DNA of 64,000 nt from a virus: positions 1 through 64,000 of IMG/VR virus record IMGVR_UViG_3300047508_000265; one strand, given 5' to 3'. Below, piece by piece: positions 8,917 through 21,013 of the stretch. Each line of letters starts with the position of its first letter. The first letter of the stretch is position 1. The position numbers and the translations under genes are program-made. The notes beneath the pieces were generated by a model, which saw only the letters and a program-made list of their open reading frames with translations, made no database searches and was not told the DNA's origin.

Positions 8917-9944
8917 TATTGTTCCTCCTTTTTCTTTTCTTCCTGCGGCGGAGGTGGCGGAGGGTTAGGGTTTGCTTGCTGTTGCGGAGTCTGACTGGCA
9001 GACATTGCAGCCAAAAGATCAGGCGATCCTTTTATCATATTAAAGGTGTTATCGGGTTTTCCAAAATTAGCCGTGCCCCCACTAGGCAATTGTAAAGTAG
9101 TAGTTTGATTAGGGTTTTGAATCATATTTCCTGAAAAAGCTCCGGGGGCTCTATTATCTGTAAATGACGGGGATTGGCCAAAATTGGCAGGAAGTTTTTC
9201 GGTATTATAATTATTTCCTTCTGTGTAGGACTGACCTACAGTCCTAGCGTAATTGATATAACCTTCGCCGGTGTTCTGATTAGGTCCGCGGATATCGGGT
9301 TGCGAAAGTAGACGTTGATTCTCTGGACTATTATATTGCTGCACGGTTTTAAAGTATCTATCTGCCGCATCAGGCGAAGCCCCAGCATGAGCGCCTGTTT
9401 GTGCTGCGCTCATGACATCATTAGCCGTTACTGCTGTTGGCCCTGTTGCCCCTCTAGCAGCAACTTCTTTTTCCAAAGCCAACTGATTACTAGCGGAAAG
9501 AAATTTAGTAGATGTATCCTGCCACTGTTTCTGGGCTTCAGGGGTGCCCAGCCTATCTGCTACTGTTTTTGCAACATACACATCCTGATATGTGGTTAAC
9601 TGTGCAGGAGGCTGCGCATAATTATTTAGATATTGTGTAGCAGTCTGCTTGGCTGCGTCAGCGGGAGTACTGCCAGTAGCTTGAGGCGGCGGAGTGTAAA
9701 AATCCTTATTGTTATATTTATCCGGAGTGGGGATTGGTTGCTGTGCCGTAGGTTTCTTAGGCTTCTCCTCTGGTTTCTTAGGAGGCGGCTTCATAGAAAA
9801 ATGACTGGGCTGCCCAGGAGCCAGATCGCCACCAGCCGCCGGAACTGGTTGCTGAGCCATCGTCCAACTGAAAGCATTACTCCCTTTGGCACGAGCTACC
9901 GCGGCTCTGTTTTCCAGTTCGTCTGTGTTATCGTATAGTGCCAT
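8916..9944 (-). CDS. Low-complexity structural protein, 342 aa
   Basis: Rich in Gln, Asn, Pro, Thr and Ala. It has a Lys-Pro block near residues 52-68 and ends in a polyproline run followed by EEKKKEEQ. No catalytic motif. It lies between a tail-adaptor-like gene and the coiled-coil gene in the same operon, so a virion role is likely but not shown. Confidence 0.65.
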   Translation of the reverse strand: MALYDNTDELENRAAVARAKGSNAFSWTMAQQPVPAAGGDLAPGQPSHFSMKPPPKKPEEKPKKPTAQQPIPTPDKYNNKDFYTPPPQATGSTPADAAKQTATQYLNNYAQPPAQLTTYQDVYVAKTVADRLGTPEAQKQWQDTSTKFLSASNQLALEKEVAARGATGPTAVTANDVMSAAQTGAHAGASPDAADRYFKTVQQYNSPENQRLLSQPDIRGPNQNTGEGYINYARTVGQSYTEGNNYNTEKLPANFGQSPSFTDNRAPGAFSGNMIQNPNQTTTLQLPSGGTANFGKPDNTFNMIKGSPDLLAAMSASQTPQQQANPNPPPPPPQEEKKKEEQ

Positions 9945-9949
9945 AAAGG

Positions 9950-10879
9950 TTACATGTGGGAAGTTAAACGTGGAGCGCCGCCCGGATAGAAAAATCTAAT
10001 CATGGGAATTTCATCAGAGCTGTGGCTGTCTTTAAGCTCAGAATTTAAAATAGCTAAGGCGCGAGCGTGATAATTATCGGAAACTGAAATATCGTTCTCA
10101 GCCAAATACTGTAGAGAATCTAGTTCCAGCCCGAGAGCCGTTACATTTGTAATCGGAAGAATGTCCTGATCTGAAGTAGTTTCTATATGGCGCCTCTTTA
10201 CTAAGGCAATAGCATTAGCCTGAGCCACATTTGTTAACGAATCGTCCCGATATCGTCTATAAAAAGTGTCTTCCTCGCCCCCTTCCATAATGGCTAAATT
10301 AGTGACTGTGCTATCGTCAGCTATTTGTTGGACCTTTACTACAAAGGCTGTTTGATCTTTATGCAAGCGCTCGATACGAATAAAGGAGTTGGCGATAGAA
10401 GGAGCAGTGTTTGTTAAAGTAGCTACTAGAGGCATGCCCTCAGAATCGCGGCCATAAACTGTTACAACGTATTCGTCTGCTCCTGTAGGCAAAGAAGTTA
10501 ATGTGCCGCCCAAAGGAAGATCATGAAGAGTTGGCCACCCATCGCCGAGAGATCTCACCGCATCGAGTCCAAAGCCTTGTCGACTTGCGTCTGCTAAACT
10601 TTCTTTTCCTTGGAGAAACTCAAACCAGCCATTTGTTAGTGTGCGCACCCTATAGGTTCCATCACTATTTTTGTCAAGTTTGATTCCTTCTAAAGTTCTG
10701 TAGCCCCTTGGAAGCGTCAAGTCTCCAAATTCGCACAACAAAGCAATTCTATCGGTCCCGCCAAGAAATTTTCCATCGAGTAAAATGCGTTCGATAGCTC
10801 TGTTGATGCGGTCCTCTAAGACATCCTCTGGGGCATGGCTAGCCAGTAATCGTTTTGCTTCTCCTAAAATTAACCGCAT
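9950..10879 (-). CDS. Tail tubular/neck adaptor-like structural protein, 309 aa
   Basis: Begins with a helix (ILGEAKRLLASH...VLEDRINRAIERIL), then a beta-rich part with LPRGYRTLEGI. This layout, a helical start for docking followed by a beta domain, resembles adaptor or tail-tube-completion proteins of phages. Strong Shine-Dalgarno AAGGTAGG before the ATG. The assignment rests on pattern and operon position; confidence in exact role is low. Confidence 0.6.
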   Translation of the reverse strand: MRLILGEAKRLLASHAPEDVLEDRINRAIERILLDGKFLGGTDRIALLCEFGDLTLPRGYRTLEGIKLDKNSDGTYRVRTLTNGWFEFLQGKESLADASRQGFGLDAVRSLGDGWPTLHDLPLGGTLTSLPTGADEYVVTVYGRDSEGMPLVATLTNTAPSIANSFIRIERLHKDQTAFVVKVQQIADDSTVTNLAIMEGGEEDTFYRRYRDDSLTNVAQANAIALVKRRHIETTSDQDILPITNVTALGLELDSLQYLAENDISVSDNYHARALAILNSELKDSHSSDEIPMIRFFYPGGAPRLTSHM

Positions 10880-10915
10880 AAACCTACCTTATACGAGGAA
10901 GAAATAAAAGCAAGT

Positions 10916-11623
10916 TTAGTGGAAGACCTTCTTAACCTTGTAAGTTAGACTATCGCTTTTGCAACCATTTTCGTAAGCAGAAATAATCTGCAAATTTTCA
11001 GGCGAATGGGCGCCTCCTTTTGCAAGCGGAATTATGTGATCAACTTGAACGTTAAATCCCTGTTGGCGTAGTTCAGAAGCACGAATATAAATTTTTGCGA
11101 TCTTAGTAAGATCGCCAATAGTAACCAATCTTTTTAGCGCTTCTCGCTTGGCATTCGTGGCGCTTTTCTTTCCTGGATTCTTTTTAGACCATAATCTTTT
11201 AGTTTTTCTTACTCTTTCGGGATATTGACGCCGGTATCTTCTCGAATTTTCACAATGTTTTTGTTTATTAATGGGCTGATTGCGCCATTTTCTAGCTTGC
11301 TTGGCTATTCTTTTTTGGTTAGCACGAGCATAATTCTTTCTCCATTCAGGATTGTTTCTATGCCAAATTCGGCATGCTTTTCTTCTTTCGTCTACATATT
11401 TTAATCTAGATTTGCGGCTGTTGCTTCTAATCTTATCTGGAAACGCAAGAAAATATAACGCTTTGTACATTCGAAATTGCGCCATACGTTCTTCATCTTG
11501 TCCACAAGCTAGGCAGCAGTTATTGCTTTTTCTTCTGCCGCACTTCCACGTATCGTGTCCATTTACACAATAACGTTTTCTGCTTTTGCGAACCTCTTGT
11601 TTACGTCGCTCTTTGGAAATCAC
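10916..11623 (-). CDS. HNH endonuclease, TIGDL family
   Basis: 235 aa. Long basic N-terminus with a four-Cys finger (CVNGHDTW..., CCLACG) followed by Arg/Lys-rich repeats. The C-terminal HNH core contains TIGDLTKIAKIYIRA, VDHIIPLAKGGAHSPENLQII and ends KVKKVFH. This C-terminal block is nearly shared with genes at 41206, 47903 and 58573, so they form one homing family within the genome. It overlaps the upstream 82-aa gene by four bases. Confidence 0.9.
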   Translation of the reverse strand: MISKERRKQEVRKSRKRYCVNGHDTWKCGRRKSNNCCLACGQDEERMAQFRMYKALYFLAFPDKIRSNSRKSRLKYVDERRKACRIWHRNNPEWRKNYARANQKRIAKQARKWRNQPINKQKHCENSRRYRRQYPERVRKTKRLWSKKNPGKKSATNAKREALKRLVTIGDLTKIAKIYIRASELRQQGFNVQVDHIIPLAKGGAHSPENLQIISAYENGCKSDSLTYKVKKVFH

Positions 11624-11868
11624 GAAGGCAAATCAAGAGCCATGATAGATATTTCAGGCCAAATCCGGCCTGAGCTTATGTCTAATTTAGCGACGTGAAG
11701 CGAGACGTGGTAACTTTTACAGATATCATTTATCGCTTTTATGGCGCCAGTTTGTCTTGCTTGGCGTTGTTCGGGGGTTTCTACAGTACGCGGTAACGGC
11801 GTAGGTTTTACTGCATCGGTTGGCGGTTGAACGGGAGCGGACGGTTGCGGGACGGGTTGATTTTCCAT
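11620..11868 (-). CDS. Small structural-region protein, 82 aa
   Basis: Pro-rich first third (QPVPQPSAPVQPP), then a compact part (ETPEQRQARQTGAIKAINDI) and a hydrophilic end. It lies between the LamG fibre gene and an HNH gene. No family recognised. Confidence 0.55.
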   Translation of the reverse strand: MENQPVPQPSAPVQPPTDAVKPTPLPRTVETPEQRQARQTGAIKAINDICKSYHVSLHVAKLDISSGRIWPEISIMALDLPS

Positions 11869-11885
11869 GTTGCCCTTAATATCCC

Positions 11886-13214
11886 TTAAAGTTCCCCAAT
11901 CGCAAATCCTTTTTCTACACTTCCCGAAACCGTGGGGCCGATAATCTTGAAGTTTTCCAGCATGGAATTCGAGCGCTGTGTGCGTCGGATAAGCTTGGTA
12001 ATGTCCTCATCTTTGTAGAAAATTTTGGCAGGCAATTCTACCTCGCGCAGAGGGTGGCTTCCCGCTACGCCTAGTCCCCCGCAGCAAGGATTTGGAATTC
12101 CGCATTCCGTATTAAGTCCTAAATAAGTTCCTCCGGAAGCAATGCAATCCGCTTCCGTTGTAATACTGCAATAACCATTTAAACAGCAAGCACCAGTGCC
12201 CGCGATTTCCGCTCCTAAAGTTAAGAAGGGGCCGAAAGATATTTGATTCCGGTAATCTATTAAAAGTTGATCAACAGAGCGACCGGCATTTAGAAACCGA
12301 ACTTCGTCCAAAATTCCATCCCAGTAACAACAACTAAAGGTGCGTATTTTGCCTATAACAGTTGCGGGACTAAAATTTATATTAATGGGGCCATTTGGAG
12401 CAACATTAAAATCTAATACTCCATTTACATATCCGCTCAAACCATTAACTGAATCATAAGTCAATGAAAGATAATACCACGTAGCAATTAATAATGTGTG
12501 GCTACCTAAACCATCATAAGAAACTTGACTATTAGCTTTAATGTTCAGTGAAAGTTTTCCGTCACTTCTAACTCCTAATTGATAGGATTGAAAAGGAGGC
12601 CCAGGATTAAACCCGCTTTCTACAACTCCAGCACCGGGAAAACTAGTAGCATTTACCCATGCAGAAATTGTCATTGCACTAGTAGGATGATACCCGCTTG
12701 CCGCTTCTAGCCATTGAGAACTAGAAGCATTAAACTGCGCCCCACCATCAATCTGCCCAATCGCGGGAGTGACAACATTATTATTACTAAGTTCAGATAT
12801 TCCAGTTACGCTGTTTATTCTAGATAACGTAGCTCCATTCTTTAAGTGAAATGCTGCCATGAAAGCGCTGCTCCAAACATTTGTTGGGTCTGATTGATCG
12901 GTAGTAATGGAAGCATCCCCATAGAAAATATAGAATACTGTAGGAACCGTACTGGATATATTTGGAAGTTTCACCCAAGCAACAACTTCTCCAGTGACTG
13001 GATTGTAGCGTTCCATTTCCCATTTAAGTATAATTGCGGCTCCTGAGTCAGCATAAAATCCTATATCAAAACCATCTTCACTCTCTACGTGGCCCCCATT
13101 AGTCCGAGACTTCAGTGTGGTATTAGTAAAATTTACAACTACTGGGAAATCAACTTGGTCACTGGGAACCTCAGTAAAATCTACAGTAATCGAACGATGA
13201 TAAGTAAAGGCCAT
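11886..13214 (-). CDS. DUF2341 + LamG-like fibre protein with Cys-rich tail, 442 aa
   Basis: Residues 1-110 match the DUF2341 pattern (FPVVVNFT, GFDIGFYADSG, KWEMERYNP, FYIFYGD). Residues about 120-345 form a LamG/concanavalin-like jellyroll (AMTISAWVNATSFP, WYYLSLTYDS, GYVNG, WDGILDEVRF). A Cys-rich block follows (GACCLNGYC..TTEADC..GGTYLG). The C-terminus ends SVEKGFAIGEL. Such proteins bind carbohydrate or serve as appendage tips, so a receptor-binding or decoration role is inferred. Paralog at 16912. Confidence 0.8.
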   Translation of the reverse strand: MAFTYHRSITVDFTEVPSDQVDFPVVVNFTNTTLKSRTNGGHVESEDGFDIGFYADSGAAIILKWEMERYNPVTGEVVAWVKLPNISSTVPTVFYIFYGDASITTDQSDPTNVWSSAFMAAFHLKNGATLSRINSVTGISELSNNNVVTPAIGQIDGGAQFNASSSQWLEAASGYHPTSAMTISAWVNATSFPGAGVVESGFNPGPPFQSYQLGVRSDGKLSLNIKANSQVSYDGLGSHTLLIATWYYLSLTYDSVNGLSGYVNGVLDFNVAPNGPININFSPATVIGKIRTFSCCYWDGILDEVRFLNAGRSVDQLLIDYRNQISFGPFLTLGAEIAGTGACCLNGYCSITTEADCIASGGTYLGLNTECGIPNPCCGGLGVAGSHPLREVELPAKIFYKDEDITKLIRRTQRSNSMLENFKIIGPTVSGSVEKGFAIGEL

Positions 13215-13372
13215 TAGTTTTCCTGGGGATTATAAACGAAACCTGTCTCCACATTGCCTTCTATCCCAGTTCCTTCCAATCTAATCTTCCCGAGACCAGT
13301 CTCCAGTTTAGAAGTTTCGTCGTGAAGTAATTGGATTAGCGCGCTACTACTGACTTCGTTTGTATCTTCCAT
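13214..13372 (-). CDS. Small protein, 52 aa
   Basis: I chose the ATG at 13372 (MEDTNEVSSS...), inside the last codons of the upstream 914-aa gene, over a longer start that would overlap it more. Its C-terminus (GNVETGFVYNPQEN) resembles the end of the neighbouring 442-aa protein (GSVEKGFAIGEL), hinting at a shared short motif. Function unknown. Confidence 0.5.
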   Translation of the reverse strand: MEDTNEVSSSALIQLLHDETSKLETGLGKIRLEGTGIEGNVETGFVYNPQEN

Positions 13373-16080
13373 AATCTGGGAATATCTGTTGGCACTACTG
13401 TAGCAGAGATTACTCGTTCTGTCCCTATCCAACCTGTGCCGGGAATATATGTAGGCGAATCCCAACCAAATACATTCCATTGGGAGCCGTACGATGAAGA
13501 AAGAGGTCCAGTAGTACCATTAGGAAAAGAGCCGCCTAAACCATCTGAGTAGGCCAAAATTGAATTACCCACGCCTAAAGCAGTAATTATAATATCGTTT
13601 TTGGAGTAGGCGCCTAAGAGTAGTGTTATGTGTGCGCCGAGAATCGCCCCCGCTCCAGGATTATAAAGCGTAGCAAGATTTTTATGAACTGTTGATCCCG
13701 AAGGAATTCCAGAAACATATTCTGAAGCACTCGGTGTAGTCGCTGCAAAGGCGATTGATCCGTATACATAAGCATCATGAAGCACATCATGAACAAATTC
13801 AGGCGCTCCACTAAGACCTGTTATGACAGCGCTATCCGTGATAATTTCGCTAAACTCTACATCTGATCCCGATCCCGGTATGCCGACTGTTGGAGTTGTA
13901 TCCTTTAGCATAAACCAAGTACGAATGGTATGCTTCACCAGTCTGGCCGACGCCCGTTTATAAAAAGCCGCGCTCGGAATAATCCCTATGTATCCCGGAA
14001 ATTGATAAGGCTCAAAAGAGTATGTAATGATGGCAGAACTGGGACCGGTCGCCAAAGGCTGCCGTGTAATCTTAACACGCTTGCTCCTCCATTTATCAAG
14101 AGGTTTTACATTCTCAACAAAGTAATCGCCACTTGTGCCAGTATAGCTGACGTCTACAACCTGCTCTTCCTCCAAGCTGTAATTCTGCAGTTCCTCATCC
14201 CACTTCCGTCCAGTAAGAGTAGGCCACGCAACAACATTAAGCTCGCTAGTTTCTTTGAGAAACAATCCCGCTCCAAGAGATTTCACCCTAGACTTGGTTA
14301 TCGTTACCCCCTCATCAGGAATCATAGGCGTGATATCCAAAGTCCTGACGATACCCAGAGAGCCGCCACCATATTCTTCCGTAGTCTCGAAATCGATCAA
14401 AACCGCAGGAAGACCAAGAGTATTACGGCTAACAGTTCCTACCCTATGTTTAAATTCTGTAATCTGGTCGTCTGTCGCCCGCAAATCTCCAGTGCCCAAC
14501 GTAGGAGGCGTTGCCTGCCCTTCCAGTATTTCCTCAATAGAATCAGTTGGTATGGCCGCTCTGAACTCCTGCGGGATGACGTCAGGTATTTCAACAGAGT
14601 ATTTTATGGCATTGAAAACATCCGGTACCACTCCAGATGTTGCCAACGTAGTTCCATTTCCCAAAGGTTGAATTTCCAACTCCTCAGTTCTCGCGTTAAT
14701 GGTCGGCAGTTGTTGCTGGATTCCCGAGAACAGAGTGGCAGTAATAGTTTCCAACTGCTGAACTGGAGTCATCTTGAAATTAACTAGGGATACTGGAAGA
14801 TGTAAGATGTCTCTATCCTCTATGGTTACCCTGCGCCAAAACTCAGTAGTTTGTTCTTGGATTTCTGATAACTCTCCGGTGCCTAACACAGGCTGCGCCG
14901 CCTGACCAATCTCTGTATAAGAATCAATTCTAGTAGGCAGCAATGCACGAAATTTTTCTGGAATAAGATCTGGTATCTTTGTCTCAAATCTCGCCTTGGA
15001 GAAAACATTTGGAACAGTTACTCTAGAGAGCAGAGAGGAGTTGTTGCCAAGCTGCATCATATCTCCCTCTATTAACAATGGGGCGGGAACCAAATTTTGT
15101 ATCCCGTTCGCCCAAGTATCTGTAGCCGTGGAGAGTTGCTGCTCCGCGGTCAGGCGAAGATCTGTCAGTGTTATAGGCGCCTCAAGATCACGAACAGTAG
15201 ATGAAATCTCTTTCTTGAACTTAGTGGTCTGATGCTGCGACGCCTCCCAATCGTGATCTGCTAAGACTGGTGCCACTGCTATTCCGGCGAGAGTTTGACT
15301 GGTTTTCTGGGACGGTAGCGCAGCAAGAAATCTACGATGACGATAGGGAAGCACCGCATCGTCCCGCGAGGTAGCCAAAATTGTATTAGGAAAGACGTCA
15401 GGCACTGTGCCGATGGTTACTTCTGCCTTTGCGGTAGTCTTTCTATCCTCCTTGGCGATCTCCGTTAGGGCTGAAAGGGGAAGCGGGGGGACAGCATCTG
15501 TTTTTACAGTTTGAGTTTGGACTGTAACTAATTGTTGAACTTGATTCTCTTGGTAGGAAGTAATGACTGGTCCGGGCAGTCGCTCATACGTACGAATTAC
15601 CGAAACAAACAAAGCATCAATTTCGGGATTTTGTAATCGCCCAATTTTATGATCCGTAAGAAAGAGATCAGGATACACAGGATCTTTTGAATCCGCGGCG
15701 GGCTCGTCTTCTCTTTGGTCGCCTCTTAACACCACGTAAGTCCTCGTGATTGTAGGGTAATTAGGGTCGGCAAAAGGGTAGCTTATCTCGAAATTATAAT
15801 CATTTTGGTTCTGTCTTTCATTCAACCAGTATTCATTTACCCAGCCTATCTGATCAAGAGATTTGGAAGTGGCGAATAAAAATCCTTCCATTTTTTCAGG
15901 CTCAAGCCCTGTATAGGTGTCGCCTTTTTCGGGCTGTTTATATCCCGCAGCACGAGTATCTTTGCGAATAACTACAATGCGATCGTCGAGATTTGGCGTA
16001 GGAAGCTCTTGTACGTTGGGCTTCCCTGGGATTGCGGGACTGGGACCCACATAGGAATTAGAAGGTTGTTGGTTCGCCAT
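13336..16080 (-). CDS. Large virion protein with three 130-residue repeats, 914 aa
   Basis: ATG at 16080 chosen over TTG at 16089. After a unique N-terminal domain (about 1-175), three repeats of about 130 residues run to about 560. Each has VPDVF or VPNVF, an (E/K)FRAxxPT-like segment, LGTG and TxEF; in the longer numbering the VP(D/N)VF copies fall near 229, 359 and 488. The rest looks beta-rich. It lies in the tail-fibre region, so a baseplate or fibre-hub role is plausible, but no family is recognised. Confidence 0.7.
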   Translation of the reverse strand: MANQQPSNSYVGPSPAIPGKPNVQELPTPNLDDRIVVIRKDTRAAGYKQPEKGDTYTGLEPEKMEGFLFATSKSLDQIGWVNEYWLNERQNQNDYNFEISYPFADPNYPTITRTYVVLRGDQREDEPAADSKDPVYPDLFLTDHKIGRLQNPEIDALFVSVIRTYERLPGPVITSYQENQVQQLVTVQTQTVKTDAVPPLPLSALTEIAKEDRKTTAKAEVTIGTVPDVFPNTILATSRDDAVLPYRHRRFLAALPSQKTSQTLAGIAVAPVLADHDWEASQHQTTKFKKEISSTVRDLEAPITLTDLRLTAEQQLSTATDTWANGIQNLVPAPLLIEGDMMQLGNNSSLLSRVTVPNVFSKARFETKIPDLIPEKFRALLPTRIDSYTEIGQAAQPVLGTGELSEIQEQTTEFWRRVTIEDRDILHLPVSLVNFKMTPVQQLETITATLFSGIQQQLPTINARTEELEIQPLGNGTTLATSGVVPDVFNAIKYSVEIPDVIPQEFRAAIPTDSIEEILEGQATPPTLGTGDLRATDDQITEFKHRVGTVSRNTLGLPAVLIDFETTEEYGGGSLGIVRTLDITPMIPDEGVTITKSRVKSLGAGLFLKETSELNVVAWPTLTGRKWDEELQNYSLEEEQVVDVSYTGTSGDYFVENVKPLDKWRSKRVKITRQPLATGPSSAIITYSFEPYQFPGYIGIIPSAAFYKRASARLVKHTIRTWFMLKDTTPTVGIPGSGSDVEFSEIITDSAVITGLSGAPEFVHDVLHDAYVYGSIAFAATTPSASEYVSGIPSGSTVHKNLATLYNPGAGAILGAHITLLLGAYSKNDIIITALGVGNSILAYSDGLGGSFPNGTTGPLSSSYGSQWNVFGWDSPTYIPGTGWIGTERVISATVVPTDIPRLWKIQTKSVVAR

Positions 16081-16102
16081 TACCAGCAACTCTAAGCCAA
16101 AC

Positions 16103-16225
16103 CTACTGAATTACAAGAACAGGGATCGGCTTCTTGATCTTAGGACGTTTCGCTTTCCACTGTTTTCTCCGCCAATGTTTCCTGTCTTTGCTGCGCCAAG
16201 GTTTCCCGTTGCCGAAATATCTCAT
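16103..16225 (-). CDS. Small basic protein, 40 aa
   Basis: ATG at 16225 overlaps the stop of the C39-like gene (ATGA). The product is very basic and Trp-rich (WRSKDRKHWRRKQWKAKRPK) with a short hydrophobic end. It is too short for automatic gene callers that use a 60-residue cutoff. Function unknown. Confidence 0.5.
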   Translation of the reverse strand: MRYFGNGKPWRSKDRKHWRRKQWKAKRPKIKKPIPVLVIQ

Positions 16226-16626
16226 AAGTCAGGAATGAGGATACAACCAAAACGTGCTCTATGTGCTTTTTTATAAGTAGAGGGCAACCAAACCGAACAA
16301 TCGGTATCGAATAACATGCCGCACATCAAAACGACCACATGGGGAAGCCGAAGCACGTTAGAATAATTTATTGCTAAAATCCCCTTATCAGTGAGAAGAT
16401 TACAATTCCTTTTCTTACGTAAGGGATATCCTACTCGTTTGGCGATGTTCACTATACTGGTCATGTATAGCCCAGATTCATGAGGGCTTCTCCCTGCTCG
16501 TTTCTCTGTAGCCGCCGCAACTAGGATATCTTCATAGCTCTTTCCGGATAACGTAGCGAGACAGCTTATGCCGCAATCGCCAGAAGCTCGCTGAGGCTCA
16601 AACTTAAGAATGGGTTGGTGTTTCAT
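16222..16626 (-). CDS. C39-like cysteine peptidase-fold protein, 134 aa
   Basis: SGDCGISCLATLSG at about residues 15-28 fits the catalytic Cys motif of papain-like C39 peptidases (C18). The His of RLPHVVVL (H96) and an Asp in FDTDC (D107 or D109) could complete a triad. The length suits a minimal domain. Phages carry such proteins near tail or lysis genes; whether it cleaves a peptide is unknown. Confidence 0.7.
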   Translation of the reverse strand: MKHQPILKFEPQRASGDCGISCLATLSGKSYEDILVAAATEKRAGRSPHESGLYMTSIVNIAKRVGYPLRKKRNCNLLTDKGILAINYSNVLRLPHVVVLMCGMLFDTDCSVWLPSTYKKAHRARFGCILIPDL

Positions 16627-16911
16627 TTTTCGTTACAATGTTTTGTAAAGCTGAGCTATTCTTAAAATCTACCGCAGCTATGGCACTGCAACCAACTGCA
16701 ACTAATCCGGCGAAACTTGTAACCACAATTTGTGCTAATGTTGCGATGTTTCCAGCTAGCGCGGGTTTAATAAATAAGAGAGCCGCAGAGACTACGAAGA
16801 TACTGAGAACTCCAAGCATACCTCTATTTATCAATCGCCATTTTTTGGAGTCTTCTGAAGGTTTATCAAGCTGATCCTTGAAAAACCTTACGGAGTCATA
16901 AGCTGGTTCGT

Positions 16912-16915
<4 letters not shown>
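16604..16915 (-). CDS. Two-span membrane protein, holin-like candidate, 103 aa
   Basis: Two hydrophobic segments (about residues 34-52 and 57-83) follow a charged N-terminus, and the tail is hydrophilic. Size and topology are compatible with a holin or another small phage membrane protein. It overlaps the LamG gene upstream by four bases and the peptidase-like gene downstream. Function inferred from topology only. Confidence 0.6.
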
Positions 16916-19761
<2,846 letters not shown>

Positions 19762-19765
<4 letters not shown>

Positions 19766-19908
19766 GGTAATACTAATCTATAATCTCCTTCTTCAGTTAC
19801 GCGAATGTTTTTATCTTCCGTTGCACGAAATATATTATCGCCTTTTTCCTCAACAGAAACCCCACCGCACTGTGGTCCTTCCTCTACAACACCATCTTCC
19901 TCGCTCAT
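19762..19908 (-). CDS. Small acidic protein, 48 aa
   Basis: I chose the ATG at 19908 ([12 protein letters not shown]), which overlaps the stop of the Ig-like gene (ATGA). The protein is acidic and short with one Cys and ends with GDYRLVLP. A role beside the fibre genes is possible; nothing is recognised. Confidence 0.5.
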
Positions 19909-20291
19909 GGTCCCGTGGCTCCTGTAGCAATTGTTTGGGTAACTTCTCCCTCGGCGAATATGGTTCCAAAACAAGGTGTGGCAACGGCGCCTGTCTCATC
20001 CTCCACCAACTCCACATCCCAATAATATGGGCGACCTGGTCGCATTTGAACTGTGTTGGTGTGGGGCACTGTTACGTCTAAAATCCCATCCGCATCCTCG
20101 CCTACGACTTCAATATCCCCGTCCTCAAGCGAACCTTGGAAGATAGCAGCAAAATCCGAATCATACTTACTGCGCTTGATTGTGAAGTAAATTCCATGAA
20201 AAGTGGCCAAGCTGATGGGCGTTCCATCTGGATTCAGAACGGGTATACGAAGTATAGCAGTGTCGCCTTGAACAATAGAAAGCCGCGTCAT
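19905..20291 (-). CDS. Ig-like baseplate/fibre accessory protein (BppU-like), 128 aa
   Basis: Beta-rich protein with the order VQGDTAILRIPVLNPDG, FTIKRSK, and YYWDVELVEDETG, then FAEGEVTQTI. This pattern fits the N-terminal Ig-like domain found in phage baseplate upper proteins and related appendage connectors. It ends with ATGATGP, reminiscent of the collagen repeats. Assigned from pattern only. Confidence 0.65.
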   Translation of the reverse strand: MTRLSIVQGDTAILRIPVLNPDGTPISLATFHGIYFTIKRSKYDSDFAAIFQGSLEDGDIEVVGEDADGILDVTVPHTNTVQMRPGRPYYWDVELVEDETGAVATPCFGTIFAEGEVTQTIATGATGP

Positions 20292-20293
20292 AT

Positions 20294-20749
20294 TTACACT
20301 TTATTCATCTTCGCCTCAATTACAACTTTGGACATGACAAAAAGCAGTAACTCCGCTCTGCGTCTTTCATCGGCGTCTTCATTCGTATCATCCGCCTTTT
20401 CGCGCAATAAAATCTTTAGTCTAATCGTCTTTTCAGGAGTCAGGCGAAGGTGCTCCAAATCCTCCAAAAGCTTGTCAAGCTCCCGAGATTCAGGGTGCGG
20501 ATGATGCAATGTGTCAGCAATTTCTTTTTGAAGAGCAGACCAAAGCGGGCTCACTTGTGTTTCCAAAGTCGTGAGTCTGGTGTTTATTTTCCAAGCATAC
20601 CCAAGAAGAGCCATGGAAATAGGAACCAAGGCCCCCAATATCCAAGGAGTATAAGGCGAGGCATCTGCCAAGACCGCCAGAACACCAACTAGAAGAGCGC
20701 TAAAAACTACAGGAACAGCTTTTGTACCATAAAAAATATGTGATATCAT
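20294..20749 (-). CDS. Membrane protein with coiled-coil tail, 151 aa
   Basis: Two hydrophobic segments (about residues 11-27 and 36-51) are followed by a charged, helical C-terminal half (TTLETQVSPLWSALQ... then LEDLEHLRLTP). This organisation occurs in small phage membrane proteins of the lysis or virion region. It overlaps the next gene by four bases. Exact function unknown. Confidence 0.6.
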   Translation of the reverse strand: MISHIFYGTKAVPVVFSALLVGVLAVLADASPYTPWILGALVPISMALLGYAWKINTRLTTLETQVSPLWSALQKEIADTLHHPHPESRELDKLLEDLEHLRLTPEKTIRLKILLREKADDTNEDADERRRAELLLFVMSKVVIEAKMNKV

Positions 20750-21012
20750 GGATTAAAAAGCCTTTGATACCAAGGACGTTTTACAGGAACTTGGTGGTGA
20801 ACTCTTGGCGATCTGATTCGAGTTGGAGTTGGAGTTGGAGTTGGAGTTGGAGTTGGAGTTGGAGTTGGTGGAGGAGAAGCATTTTCTATCAGCTCAATTC
20901 GATCCATGTTTTGATCGCTTTGTTCTGCTAAATGAGAAAGCCACCTAAACGACAGTCCTGTAACAAAAACAACTATCGTCAGGATTACAAATCTTATAAT
21001 CCACACTCGCAT
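20746..21012 (-). CDS. Membrane-anchored Pro-Thr linker protein, 88 aa
   Basis: One N-terminal membrane segment (IIRFVILTIVVFVTGLSF) is followed by a short acidic part and eight to nine Pro-Thr dipeptides, then a basic end. Pro-Thr tracts often act as rigid periplasmic spacers, so an inner-membrane protein reaching into the periplasm (possibly spanin-like) is conceivable. The repeat is a GTTGGA hexamer in the DNA. Confidence 0.6.
   Translation of the reverse strand: MRVWIIRFVILTIVVFVTGLSFRWLSHLAEQSDQNMDRIELIENASPPPTPTPTPTPTPTPTPTRIRSPRVHHQVPVKRPWYQRLFNP
20820..20870. repeat. GTTGGA hexanucleotide tandem repeat
   Basis: About eight copies of GTTGGA in tandem, read on the minus strand as Pro-Thr codons in the linker protein. 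The exact unit phase makes slipped-strand length change likely, which would alter linker length. Confidence 0.85.
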
Positions 21013-21013
21013 T

